NCBI GenBank assembly: GCA_002085355.1
Contig: NATN01000037.1
Span: 1 to 46,353 of the forward strand
Direction: 5' to 3'
DNA length: 46,353 nt
Source: Candidatus Zhuqueibacterota bacterium 4484_87
Lineage (GTDB): Bacteria; Zhuqueibacterota; Zhuqueibacteria; Thermofontimicrobiales; Thermofontimicrobiaceae
In this document: positions 7,517-14,629 of the stretch, one piece after another
Numbering within the stretch: position 1 is the stretch's first letter
Layout of the letters: each line of letters begins with the position of its first letter
The notes under the pieces: generated by a model
What the model was told of the DNA's origin: nothing
The model's input: only the letters and a program-made list of their open reading frames with translations
The model's database searches: none
Program-made: the position numbers and the translations under genes

Positions 7517-9298
7517 TTGGAGAAAATTGCGATTAAAGCCAGGACACATACGTGTGGCGAATTACGTGCCGAGCATGATGGACTGACTGTTACGCTCACC
7601 GGTTGGGTTGATTCCAGACGTGACCATGGTAGCTTGATTTTTGTTGTGTTGCGGGATGTTTATGGCATCTCTCAGGTTGTATTTGATCCTTCGGAAGACA
7701 AACAGGTGTATGAATCTGCCAGGGAATTGAAAAACGAATATGTGATCAAATTGACCGGAAAAGTCCGCCGCCGTCCCGAGGGAATGGTGAATCCGAATAT
7801 GGCGACGGGCGAGATTGAGGTTGTGGCACAAGATGTTAAGATTTTGAACCGAGCGGATGTGCCCCCCTTTCCTATTGTGGATGATGTGGATGCTTCGGAG
7901 GAGTTGCGGTTTCGCTATCGTTATCTGGATTTGCGCAGACCCGAATTGCAGAAAAATATCGTGCTTCGTCATCGTGCTGCACAAACTGTACGCCGTTATC
8001 TTGACGGCCAGGGATTTTTTGAAATTGAAACGCCATTTTTAATGCGCAGCACCCCTGAAGGCGCGCGGGACTATCTGGTGCCGAGCCGCATACACAAAGG
8101 TAAATTCTACGCCTTACCGCAGTCGCCGCAGACTTACAAGCAGATTCTGATGATCGCCGGATATGACCGTTATTTTCAAATTGTGAAATGTTTCCGCGAT
8201 GAAGATTTACGCGCAGAACGACAACCTGAGTTCACGCAGATTGATATGGAAATGTCCTTTGTGGAAGAAGAAGATATCTTTCGCATTGCTGAAGGTCTGA
8301 TGCGGACTCTGTTCGACGAAGTGATCGGCATGTCACTGCAAACGCCGTTTCCGATAATTTCTTTTGACGAGGCCATGCAACGATTCGGCACCGATAAACC
8401 GGACGTGCGTTTCGGAATGGAAATTTCAGACGTCAGCGAATTTGTCAGGTCCAGTGAGTTTAAAGTTTTTTCCTCTACCGTGGCTGGCGGCGGCATTGTC
8501 GCCGGAATAAATTTGAAGGGCGGCGCCGGATATTCGCGCAAGCAGGTGGACGGATTAAACCAATTTGTCATCGACCTTGGCGGCAAAGGAGTTCTGACTG
8601 CAAAAGTTAAAGAAGACAGTTGGGATTCTTCCATTCGAAAGTTTTTAACGGATGCAATGATTTCCGGTATCAATGAGAAGTTGGCTGCGGAAGCAGGCGA
8701 TTTGCTCATTTTAATCGCCGGAGAAAAAATGCAAACATTGACAAATCTTGGCAAATTAAGGAATAAATTAGCCCGAGACGAAAATTTAATTTCAAAAGAG
8801 GAATTCAAGCCGTTGTGGGTGACAGAGTTTCCTCTGCTGGAGTTTGACGAAGAGGAACAGCGTTACGTGGCGATGCACCATCCTTTTACCAGCCCGCGCG
8901 AAGAAGATCTGGCCTTGTTTGATTCTTCGCCTGGTAAAGTAAAAGCCCGGGCTTACGACCTGGTTTTGAATGGCTACGAGATCGCCGGTGGTAGTATCAG
9001 AAATCATCGGCTGGACATACAGATGAAGGTGTTTAACTTATTGAAAATAGATGATAAAGAGGCAAGAGAAAAGTTTGGATTTTTGCTGGACGGATTGCGC
9101 TTTGGCGCGCCACCGCATGGAGGGATTGCGTTTGGATTTGATCGTCTGCTAATGCTGTTGGCGGGTGAAAATTCGATCCGGAACGTCATCGCATTCCCGA
9201 AGACAACCAGCGCGCTTTCGCTTATGGATAATGCGCCGGCGGAAGTTTCCGAGAAGCAACTTAAGGAATTGGGGCTAAAAATCATTGCATCTTTGTAA
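7517..9298 (+). CDS. aspS: Aspartyl-tRNA synthetase, probably non-discriminating (Asp/Asn)
   Basis: Class II synthetase that charges tRNA-Asp. An N-terminal OB fold (T-L-T-G-W-V-D-S-R-R-D-H-G) is followed by the catalytic domain with motif 2 (F-R-D-E-D-L-R-A-E-R-Q-P-E-F-T-Q), the bacterial GAD insertion in the middle, and motif 3 (G-I-A-F-G-F-D-R-L). About 593 residues is the usual bacterial length. A TTG at 7502 is in frame, but GAGGG at 7504-7508 fits the TTG at 7517. His37 in R-R-D-H-G and Gly89 in R-P-E-G correspond to the His31/Gly82 pair of non-discriminating enzymes such as that of Pseudomonas, where E. coli has Leu in R-R-D-L-G. Such enzymes also make Asp-tRNA-Asn, which GatCAB amidates. 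The gene stands alone between terminators. Confidence 0.97.
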   Translation: MEKIAIKARTHTCGELRAEHDGLTVTLTGWVDSRRDHGSLIFVVLRDVYGISQVVFDPSEDKQVYESARELKNEYVIKLTGKVRRRPEGMVNPNMATGEIEVVAQDVKILNRADVPPFPIVDDVDASEELRFRYRYLDLRRPELQKNIVLRHRAAQTVRRYLDGQGFFEIETPFLMRSTPEGARDYLVPSRIHKGKFYALPQSPQTYKQILMIAGYDRYFQIVKCFRDEDLRAERQPEFTQIDMEMSFVEEEDIFRIAEGLMRTLFDEVIGMSLQTPFPIISFDEAMQRFGTDKPDVRFGMEISDVSEFVRSSEFKVFSSTVAGGGIVAGINLKGGAGYSRKQVDGLNQFVIDLGGKGVLTAKVKEDSWDSSIRKFLTDAMISGINEKLAAEAGDLLILIAGEKMQTLTNLGKLRNKLARDENLISKEEFKPLWVTEFPLLEFDEEEQRYVAMHHPFTSPREEDLALFDSSPGKVKARAYDLVLNGYEIAGGSIRNHRLDIQMKVFNLLKIDDKEAREKFGFLLDGLRFGAPPHGGIAFGFDRLLMLLAGENSIRNVIAFPKTTSALSLMDNAPAEVSEKQLKELGLKIIASL

Positions 9299-9311
9299 TA
9301 AAAAAAGATGC
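9287..9311 (+). terminator. Possible terminator overlapping the aspS stop
   Basis: An 8-bp perfect stem (9287-9294 with 9304-9311) closes a 9-base loop that includes the aspS stop codon. The tract after it is T-rich but interrupted, so this is a weaker terminator candidate. Confidence 0.45.
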
Positions 9312-9327
9312 CTGATTTATTTTTTAC

Positions 9328-9356
9328 TTGACAATTACTATTTTTTTTGTTATTAT
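9328..9356 (+). promoter_or_regulatory. Strong sigma-70-like promoter, TTGACA-N17-TATTAT
   Basis: A perfect -35 TTGACA (9328-9333) and a near-perfect -10 TATTAT (9351-9356) are separated by exactly 17 bases, with a T-rich spacer. The predicted leader to the lipoprotein start is about 115 bases and ends in AAGGAGGTG. This is the best promoter match in the window and suggests high expression of the two envelope proteins downstream. Confidence 0.75.
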
Positions 9357-9476
9357 TAAATGACTTATTAGGTTACAAATTTTTAATCGTTAGCGGAATT
9401 CAAAATCAGTTGATTCAAAACTAGAATAGTTTCACTAATCAAATACGAATTTAACATCGGAAGGAGGTGTAAGTTG

Positions 9477-9749
9477 ATGCGCAAAACAATTAGGACGTTA
9501 CTAATTGTCACGTCTATCTTTGCCCTGCTGCTATCTGTTTTTCTAACCGGCTGTACTCGTCATCCCAATGAGAAACAGTGTCAGGCATACGAGGAGCAGG
9601 TAAAGGCGACTGATGCTGCTGAACAGGCTTTGCAAGACAAGAAACAGGAAAAAGCTACGGTTGAACAGCAGCTTAATGATGCAAAGCAGAAGCTCGAGGA
9701 AGTGAAGAGCGAAAAATCCACAATTCAATCAAAATTAGGCGGAATGTAA
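9477..9749 (+). CDS. Small coiled-coil lipoprotein
   Basis: About 90 residues. A basic start, a hydrophobic stretch and a lipobox L-T-G-C near residue 24 predict processing by signal peptidase II and lipid anchoring. The mature part is almost entirely a charged helix rich in Glu, Lys, Gln and Ala with a heptad-like pattern, so it should form a coiled coil, somewhat like Braun's lipoprotein in design though not recognisably homologous. A TTG three bases upstream is in frame, but AAGGAGGTG at 9461-9469 is best spaced for the ATG at 9477. It lies behind the strongest promoter of the window and just before a coiled-coil LysM protein, so the pair may act together at the peptidoglycan-outer membrane interface. 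Confidence 0.8.
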   Translation: MRKTIRTLLIVTSIFALLLSVFLTGCTRHPNEKQCQAYEEQVKATDAAEQALQDKKQEKATVEQQLNDAKQKLEEVKSEKSTIQSKLGGM

Positions 9750-9792
9750 TTTGCAAAATCACTCATTAACTCATAGAACCTGGAGGACAAAA

Positions 9793-10638
9793 ATGAGAAG
9801 TATCATAAAAATTGCATCCGTTTTCGCTCTGATTCTTACCTTGACTCTGTCGGTCGCTGCTTTTGCGCAATCCTGCCGCGAATGGACGATGGATGAGTAC
9901 AACGCCAAAATGGCAGATTTGCAAAAGCGCGAAGCAGATGCGAAAGCGGAAATGGCTACACTGGACAAAGAAATTGCCACTCTCAAAGATGAAATTGCCA
10001 CTGCAGAAAAAGCTACGGCGGATGAATGGCAGGCTATTTACACATTACTGGGCACAGACGAAGCCGGCGTAAATCAATTCGGTTCTGATCTGGGTGCTTT
10101 GGAAGCCAAAGTCGATGAGCTTTCCGGCTTGACTCCGGAAGAACTTTTCCAGAGAAGAAAAGAAATTGATCAGTTAGAAGAGCAATTGAATGGCTATAAA
10201 GGCAACAATATCGCTCTTTTGAGCAGCATGCAGGATAAAATTGCCGTGATCGAAGGCAAGATTTCTCAGCTTCGTGCCAGCTTGCCCAAAGCGGTTTACG
10301 ATGAATACACTGTTGTCAAAGGCGATTATCTGTGGAAGATTGCCGGTAAAGAAGACATTTACAGTGATCCTTATCAGTGGATTCGTATTTATACCTACAA
10401 TCGTGATCAAATTAAAGATCCTGATATGATTTATCCGGAACAGATTTTCAAGATTCAGCGCGGCGTGGGCGCCAACGAATATCTGGTTGTCAAAGGCGAT
10501 TTTCTGTACAAGATCGCTGGCAAAGCCGAGATTTTCAACGATCCCACCAAATGGACGAAAATCTACGAAGCAAATAGTACTGTGATTAAAGATAAAAATG
10601 AAATTTATCCGCATCAAGTGCTGATTATTCCTGAATAG
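9793..10638 (+). CDS. Exported coiled-coil protein with two C-terminal LysM-like domains
   Basis: About 281 residues from the ATG at 9793, which follows GGAGG at 9782-9786; a TTG at 9751 is in frame but has no such site. A signal peptide ends near A-F-A-Q-S. Residues ~30-170 form a long charged coiled coil. The C-terminus holds two related repeats of about 50 residues, each with Y-x-V-V-K-G-D-x-L-x-K-I-A-G-K and ending in I-Y-P-x-Q, the LysM pattern that binds peptidoglycan glycan chains. The long insert with P-x-x-W between the LysM halves matches variants common in spirochaetes and FCB bacteria. It probably tethers or organises the cell wall. It is the second gene behind the 9328 promoter and is followed by a strong terminator. 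Confidence 0.85.
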   Translation: MRSIIKIASVFALILTLTLSVAAFAQSCREWTMDEYNAKMADLQKREADAKAEMATLDKEIATLKDEIATAEKATADEWQAIYTLLGTDEAGVNQFGSDLGALEAKVDELSGLTPEELFQRRKEIDQLEEQLNGYKGNNIALLSSMQDKIAVIEGKISQLRASLPKAVYDEYTVVKGDYLWKIAGKEDIYSDPYQWIRIYTYNRDQIKDPDMIYPEQIFKIQRGVGANEYLVVKGDFLYKIAGKAEIFNDPTKWTKIYEANSTVIKDKNEIYPHQVLIIPE

Positions 10639-10694
10639 TAGTATATTTGCGCAGGGTAAATACCTGTCACTTTAAGCTACATGATTGCGAACAG

Positions 10695-10737
10695 AGCTCC
10701 TGGTTAATAATTTTTTAATTTGCCAGGAGCTTTTTTA
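10695..10737 (+). terminator. Intrinsic terminator after the LysM gene
   Basis: A stem of at least 9 bp (10695-10703 with 10723-10731), a 19-base AT-rich loop and a run of six or more T follow the LysM gene by about 60 bases. Confidence 0.85.
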
Positions 10738-10738
10738 T

Positions 10739-10767
10739 TTGGAATATAGTGAGAACTTTATTATATT
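10739..10767 (+). promoter_or_regulatory. Predicted phoH operon promoter, TTGGAA-N17-TATATT
   Basis: TTGGAA (10739-10744) and TATATT (10762-10767) are 17 bases apart, immediately after the preceding terminator. The predicted leader to phoH is about 135 bases and contains an RNA hairpin. Confidence 0.5.
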
Positions 10768-10793
10768 TGAGGTGTTTGTCAAAAAAATGTGAG

Positions 10794-10857
10794 CGAATGA
10801 CCAGTTTAAAGCTGAAGCCCATAGAATTTTTGTGATTCAGTTATCAGCTTTCATTCG
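10794..10857 (+). promoter_or_regulatory. Structured leader RNA candidate upstream of phoH
   Basis: Two nested arms face each other: an outer 6-bp helix (10794-10799 with 10852-10857) and an inner perfect 8-bp helix (10808-10815 with 10844-10851), separated by an 8-base bulge on the left side only. The 28-base loop contains a segment (10836-10840) that could pair with 10812-10816 and so break the inner arm. No known riboswitch family is recognised. It lies between the predicted promoter and the phoH start. Confidence 0.35.
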
Positions 10858-10909
10858 TCAGGTGCCTTTTATATTTCGTGGTGAATTGAAAAAAGCCGTT
10901 AGGAGCTAA

Positions 10910-11956
10910 TTGCAAGGAGTTAAAATTTTTTCAATGGGAGAAGGTCAAGTTAAAAAGAAAATTTCTCTGAGCGGAATCGATCAATTGAAATTGTACGGAT
11001 TGAACGATAAAAATTTGAAAGAAATCGAACGCCATTTTGATCAGGCACAAGTCATTGCCCGTGGCGGTGATTTGACGTTGATTGGTGAGAAAACTGAAGT
11101 TGAATTATTGGAAAAAATTGTTGGTGAATTAATTACAATTTTGGAACGTACAGATAATGTGACTGATGATGACGTGCAAACAGTCATTCAAGTTTTGAAG
11201 TCGGGAAGAAATAAAAAATCCGGCAATGGTAATCTGGACGAAGCTATTGTTTTCACAAAGGACGGTAGTATCAAGCCGCGGACATCTGGCCAGAAAATTT
11301 ATTATGAATCTACCACAAAAAATGATATTGTCTTTGTGATTGGGCCGGCAGGAACCGGAAAAACCTATCTTGCAGTGGCTATTGCTCTGTCGCATTTGCG
11401 GGATAAAAAAGTTGAAAAAATAGTTCTGGCGCGCCCGGCAGTGGAAGCCGGCGAAAGCCTGGGATATCTGCCCGGTGATTTGCGGGAAAAAGTCGAACCC
11501 TATTTGAAGCCGCTTTACGACGCGCTTTTTGACATGGTGATTCCCGCAAAACTGAAAAAATTTACAGAAAACGGAACCATTGAGATTGTGCCGCTGGCGT
11601 ATATGCGCGGCCGCACATTGAATAATGCGTTTGTCATTTTAGATGAAGCTCAAAATACGAATCCCAATCAGATGAAGATGTTTTTGACGAGATTGGGAAT
11701 GAACTCCAAAGCAATTATCACTGGTGATATTACCCAAATTGATTTACCGAATAAGCAGGAGTCCGGGCTGGTGCAAATTCAGGGGATTTTGCAAGGAATT
11801 GAAGGGATCGATTTTATTTACCTAACCGAGCGTGATGTTGTTCGGCATCGGTTGGTGAGGGAGATTATCAAGGCTTATGCGGAACATGCAAATAATAATT
11901 CAGCGCAATCATCGGATGAAGATGACGAGCAACTCGATGGCAGCATAAATGAGTGA
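10910..11956 (+). CDS. phoH: PhoH-like ATPase
   Basis: Cytoplasmic P-loop ATPase of the PhoH/YbeZ family, linked to RNA metabolism and usually encoded next to ybeY, as here. The Walker A motif G-P-A-G-T-G-K-T is at about residues 145-152, Walker B F-V-I-L-D-E-A-Q-N at about 241-249, and the sensor-like T-G-D at 271-273. An N-terminal region of about 110 residues precedes the ATPase core, as in the longer PhoH-like proteins of bacteria. The TTG at 10910 follows AGGAG at a short distance. An ATG at 10934 lies 14 bases after AAGGAG and is an alternative start, so the N-terminus is uncertain by eight residues. First gene of the phoH/HD-hydrolase/ybeY/corC cluster. Confidence 0.93.
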   Translation: MQGVKIFSMGEGQVKKKISLSGIDQLKLYGLNDKNLKEIERHFDQAQVIARGGDLTLIGEKTEVELLEKIVGELITILERTDNVTDDDVQTVIQVLKSGRNKKSGNGNLDEAIVFTKDGSIKPRTSGQKIYYESTTKNDIVFVIGPAGTGKTYLAVAIALSHLRDKKVEKIVLARPAVEAGESLGYLPGDLREKVEPYLKPLYDALFDMVIPAKLKKFTENGTIEIVPLAYMRGRTLNNAFVILDEAQNTNPNQMKMFLTRLGMNSKAIITGDITQIDLPNKQESGLVQIQGILQGIEGIDFIYLTERDVVRHRLVREIIKAYAEHANNNSAQSSDEDDEQLDGSINE

Positions 11957-11983
11957 GCGAGTTAATTTGATCGGAGATTTATA

Positions 11984-12364
11984 GTGCAATTTTCATTGAA
12001 ATTTTTGACCAATCTATGGTATAAATTTTTTCCTAGTCGAACAAAGAACGGCAACAATGGACATGCGAAAAAAATAGATCGTCATGTATGGCTTATTTTA
12101 ATTGGCCTTGGATTAACTATTTTAATTTCGTTCATGTTGCCTCGAGGGCGTTCTTTTAAATATTCTGATCTCAAAGAGGGTGAAGTTTATGTCGGCGATG
12201 AAATTATTGCCCCGTTCACCTTTCCCATAAATAAGTCAGAAGATGAGTACAAACGCGACGTTCGTCGTGCCGTGAGTGAAGTACTTCCCGTTTTTGACCG
12301 TAATGACAGCATTCGTGCTGTGGAGTTACGGATCGCTATTATTGGCCGATTACAGAATCAATAG
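11984..12364 (+). CDS. 7TM-HD cyclic-di-AMP hydrolase-like protein, N-terminal fragment (frameshifted)
   Basis: This is the front part of a gene continued in another frame by the next entry. A GTG start after GGAG encodes a basic cytoplasmic N-terminus, one membrane helix near residues 36-50, and the start of the extracellular 7TMR-HDED domain, including the family-typical L-K-E-G-E-V-Y-V-G-D-E-I-I-A-P-F-T-F-P and V-L-P-V-F segments. The match to the family is lost after about V-E-L (base 12328), and the frame stops at 12362. The homologous sequence resumes one base over. No slippery heptamer is visible, so programmed frameshifting is unlikely; a true lesion or an assembly error fits better. 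Confidence 0.8.
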   Translation: MQFSLKFLTNLWYKFFPSRTKNGNNGHAKKIDRHVWLILIGLGLTILISFMLPRGRSFKYSDLKEGEVYVGDEIIAPFTFPINKSEDEYKRDVRRAVSEVLPVFDRNDSIRAVELRIAIIGRLQNQ

Positions 12365-14195
12365 TTCTGAAGAAATTTTGTCCCTTCTGCGGCAGGAGAT
12401 GAAAGACGGGACATTGGTAAAATTGAAAGAAGGCGCCATCAAGATCGCGCGTGATATTACTTCTGTCGGTATCCTGGATCAGCCGAGAGAGAAGATTAAA
12501 GCAGTGGACGGGAAAATCTCCGTTGTCACAGATATTGAAGAGGTTATTTCATCTGTATCAGATTTTTACGATCCGTCACAAATCGGAGATGTGCTGTTAA
12601 ACAAGCTTCGGACAGAGTTTGGCGAAGAAGATCTGAAGGTGAAAGCCGGGTATGAAATTTTACGAGTATTTCTGAAGCCAACGATCATTTTTAATCCTGA
12701 TGAAACCAAAAAAATAATTGAGCAGGCAAGAAAAAATGTCCCGCTTGCAAAAGGCACTGTGTTAGCCAATGAAAGAATTATCGACCGCTATGAGCGCGTG
12801 ACAAAGGATCACATTGAAAAGTTGAATTCGCTTGCTATTGAGCTGGCAGAAAGAGAGACTAATAAAAGAGGTTTGCTGAGCATCTTTCATTTCTTCAGTC
12901 GCTTTTTGCTCATCATGCTTATTTTGAGTATCTTTGTGATGTACTTGTATTTCACTCAACGCGATGTGATGAATGATTTGAATAAAATGATTTTGATCGC
13001 GTTGATTTTTCTGATAGTGAGTTTTTTAAGTTTTTACGTGAATCAATTTAATTTGTCGCCCTATCTTATGCCCGTTGCTTTGGGGGCGATGCTGTTGGCG
13101 ATTTTTTTGGGTACGAAAATAGGAATAATCGGTACGATCACTCTGTCGCTGCTGGCGGGAAGCCTGCGCGGCAATGAGTTTAATATCGCCCTGATTTCCA
13201 TGTTTGTTGGGGTTGTCGCGGCGCTGTCTGTGAGCCGTATCCGAAAACGCAACTGGCTCATTAACTCCATGGCGATGGTGATCGGTGCGTATCTGCTTTC
13301 TATTACTATCGTAGAAGTATTGCACTATACACCCTGGAGGAAGATATTTCACTACTGGATGTTCGGCGCCATCAATGGCTTTTTGTCTCCCCTGTTTGCG
13401 TATGGATTACAGGTGCTGTTTGAGAATATTTTTGACCTGGTAACGGATATGAAGTTGCTGGAACTGTCCGATCTGAACAGTCCTTTGCTGAGAAAAATGT
13501 CCATTCAGGCGCCAGGAACTTACCATCATAGTCTCATGGTTGGAAATTTGGCAGAAGCAGCCGCTGAGTCAATTGGGGCAAATTCGTTGCTGGCTCGAGT
13601 CGGTTCTTACTATCACGACATTGGAAAAATTGAGAAGCCGGAATATTTCATTGAAAATCAAATGAAAAATCGGAACCCACATGAGAAACTTTCTCCATCG
13701 ATGAGTTGTTTAATTTTGTCTAACCATGTTCGTACCGGATTGGAGTTGGCGAAGGAACATAAATTGCCGCGGGAAATTCGCGATTTTATAGCTGAACATC
13801 ACGGCACAAGCAAAATGGAATATTTTTATCAAAAAGCCCTGGAAATGGGAAACGAAGAAGAAATCGCGGAAACAAATTTTCGATACCCCGGGCCTAAACC
13901 ACACACTAAAGAGACCGGCATTGTTATGCTGGCTGATGCAGTGGAAGCAACGTCGCGCACTTTAAAAGATCCGTCGGTGAGCAGAATTCGCGGGATGGTC
14001 ATTGCCATTGTACAAAAGCGCTTTCAGGAGTCGGAGTTGGACGAAAGTCCTTTGACCTTGCGCGATTTGACAAAAATTACCGAGAGTTTTGAAACTGTTC
14101 TTGTGAGTACTTTTCATAGCAGAGTTGAATACCCGGATCAGGAAGAAAAACTTATTCCGGGCAAAGAAAAAAAAGAGAAGACCGTTGATGGTTGA
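12276..14195 (+). CDS. 7TM-HD phosphohydrolase (PgpH/YqfF type), C-terminal part (frameshifted)
   Basis: This frame holds most of a 7TM receptor/HD-domain hydrolase of the PgpH family, enzymes that degrade cyclic di-AMP in Firmicutes. Family-like sequence begins only around base 12330; the codons between 12276 and there are out of frame with the real gene. It contains the rest of the extracellular domain, about seven membrane helices (roughly residues 205-390), and a cytoplasmic HD domain with H-H-S-L-M-V, the H-D-I-G-K core in Y-Y-H-D-I-G-K, and E-H-H-G-T. All HD metal ligands are visible, so the catalytic half is intact. The break lies in the extracellular part. The gene overlaps ybeY by 8 bases. 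Whether the organism makes c-di-AMP is not shown here. Confidence 0.88.
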   Translation: MKYFPFLTVMTAFVLWSYGSLLLADYRINSSEEILSLLRQEMKDGTLVKLKEGAIKIARDITSVGILDQPREKIKAVDGKISVVTDIEEVISSVSDFYDPSQIGDVLLNKLRTEFGEEDLKVKAGYEILRVFLKPTIIFNPDETKKIIEQARKNVPLAKGTVLANERIIDRYERVTKDHIEKLNSLAIELAERETNKRGLLSIFHFFSRFLLIMLILSIFVMYLYFTQRDVMNDLNKMILIALIFLIVSFLSFYVNQFNLSPYLMPVALGAMLLAIFLGTKIGIIGTITLSLLAGSLRGNEFNIALISMFVGVVAALSVSRIRKRNWLINSMAMVIGAYLLSITIVEVLHYTPWRKIFHYWMFGAINGFLSPLFAYGLQVLFENIFDLVTDMKLLELSDLNSPLLRKMSIQAPGTYHHSLMVGNLAEAAAESIGANSLLARVGSYYHDIGKIEKPEYFIENQMKNRNPHEKLSPSMSCLILSNHVRTGLELAKEHKLPREIRDFIAEHHGTSKMEYFYQKALEMGNEEEIAETNFRYPGPKPHTKETGIVMLADAVEATSRTLKDPSVSRIRGMVIAIVQKRFQESELDESPLTLRDLTKITESFETVLVSTFHSRVEYPDQEEKLIPGKEKKEKTVDG

Positions 14196-14610
14196 GATCG
14201 TTTTTGATATGACTGAAGCCTCTGCACGATTTTCTGAAAGCGGAGCCCGCTCGGCGGTGGAAAAGATATTATCCGATCATGGTTTTCACGAAGGGTGGAT
14301 TAATATTGTCATTTTCAATGATAAGTTGACGAGATCATTACATGCGGAATATTTCGGGAATTCAGAGACTACAGATGTCATGAGTTTTGAGTTTGATATT
14401 AATCAGAAAAATGGTTATATGGAAGGCGAAGTTTATGCCAATATTGAACAGGTGAGGCGTCAGGCAAAAGATTACGAGACTTCGCCGGAGAATGAATTAG
14501 TGCGTGTAATTTGCCATGGCGTATTGCATCTTGTGGGTTACGACGATGCCACGCCGGAACAGCGGGCTTATATGCGGGAAAAAGAAGATTTTTATTTAAA
14601 ATATTATTGA
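14188..14610 (+). CDS. ybeY: Endoribonuclease YbeY (rRNA maturation)
   Basis: Single-strand endoribonuclease needed for 16S rRNA 3' end maturation and ribosome quality control. About 140 residues from the ATG at 14188, the normal length; an in-frame ATG at 14125 would add a basic tail lying inside the preceding gene, so I rejected it. The metal site reads H-G-V-L-H-L-V-G-Y-D-D: two His are present, but the third family His (G-Y-D-H in E. coli) is Asp, a variant similar to the G-Y-K-D form in Bacteroidota. The start overlaps the end of the HD hydrolase gene by 8 bases, so the two are translationally coupled. The phoH-ybeY linkage is widely conserved. Confidence 0.93.
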   Translation: MVEIVFDMTEASARFSESGARSAVEKILSDHGFHEGWINIVIFNDKLTRSLHAEYFGNSETTDVMSFEFDINQKNGYMEGEVYANIEQVRRQAKDYETSPENELVRVICHGVLHLVGYDDATPEQRAYMREKEDFYLKYY

Positions 14611-14629
14611 TAAAGGAGGATGATACTTT

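Noticed and set aside
12276..12364. Programmed ribosomal frameshifting in the HD hydrolase
   Set aside because: The frames overlap by 89 bases but no slippery heptamer, no stimulatory structure and no Shine-Dalgarno-like stimulator was seen, and the family is not known to use it.
14125..14187. Upstream start for YbeY
   Set aside because: It would add 21 very basic residues encoded within the preceding HD gene; the family starts at the ATG at 14188.
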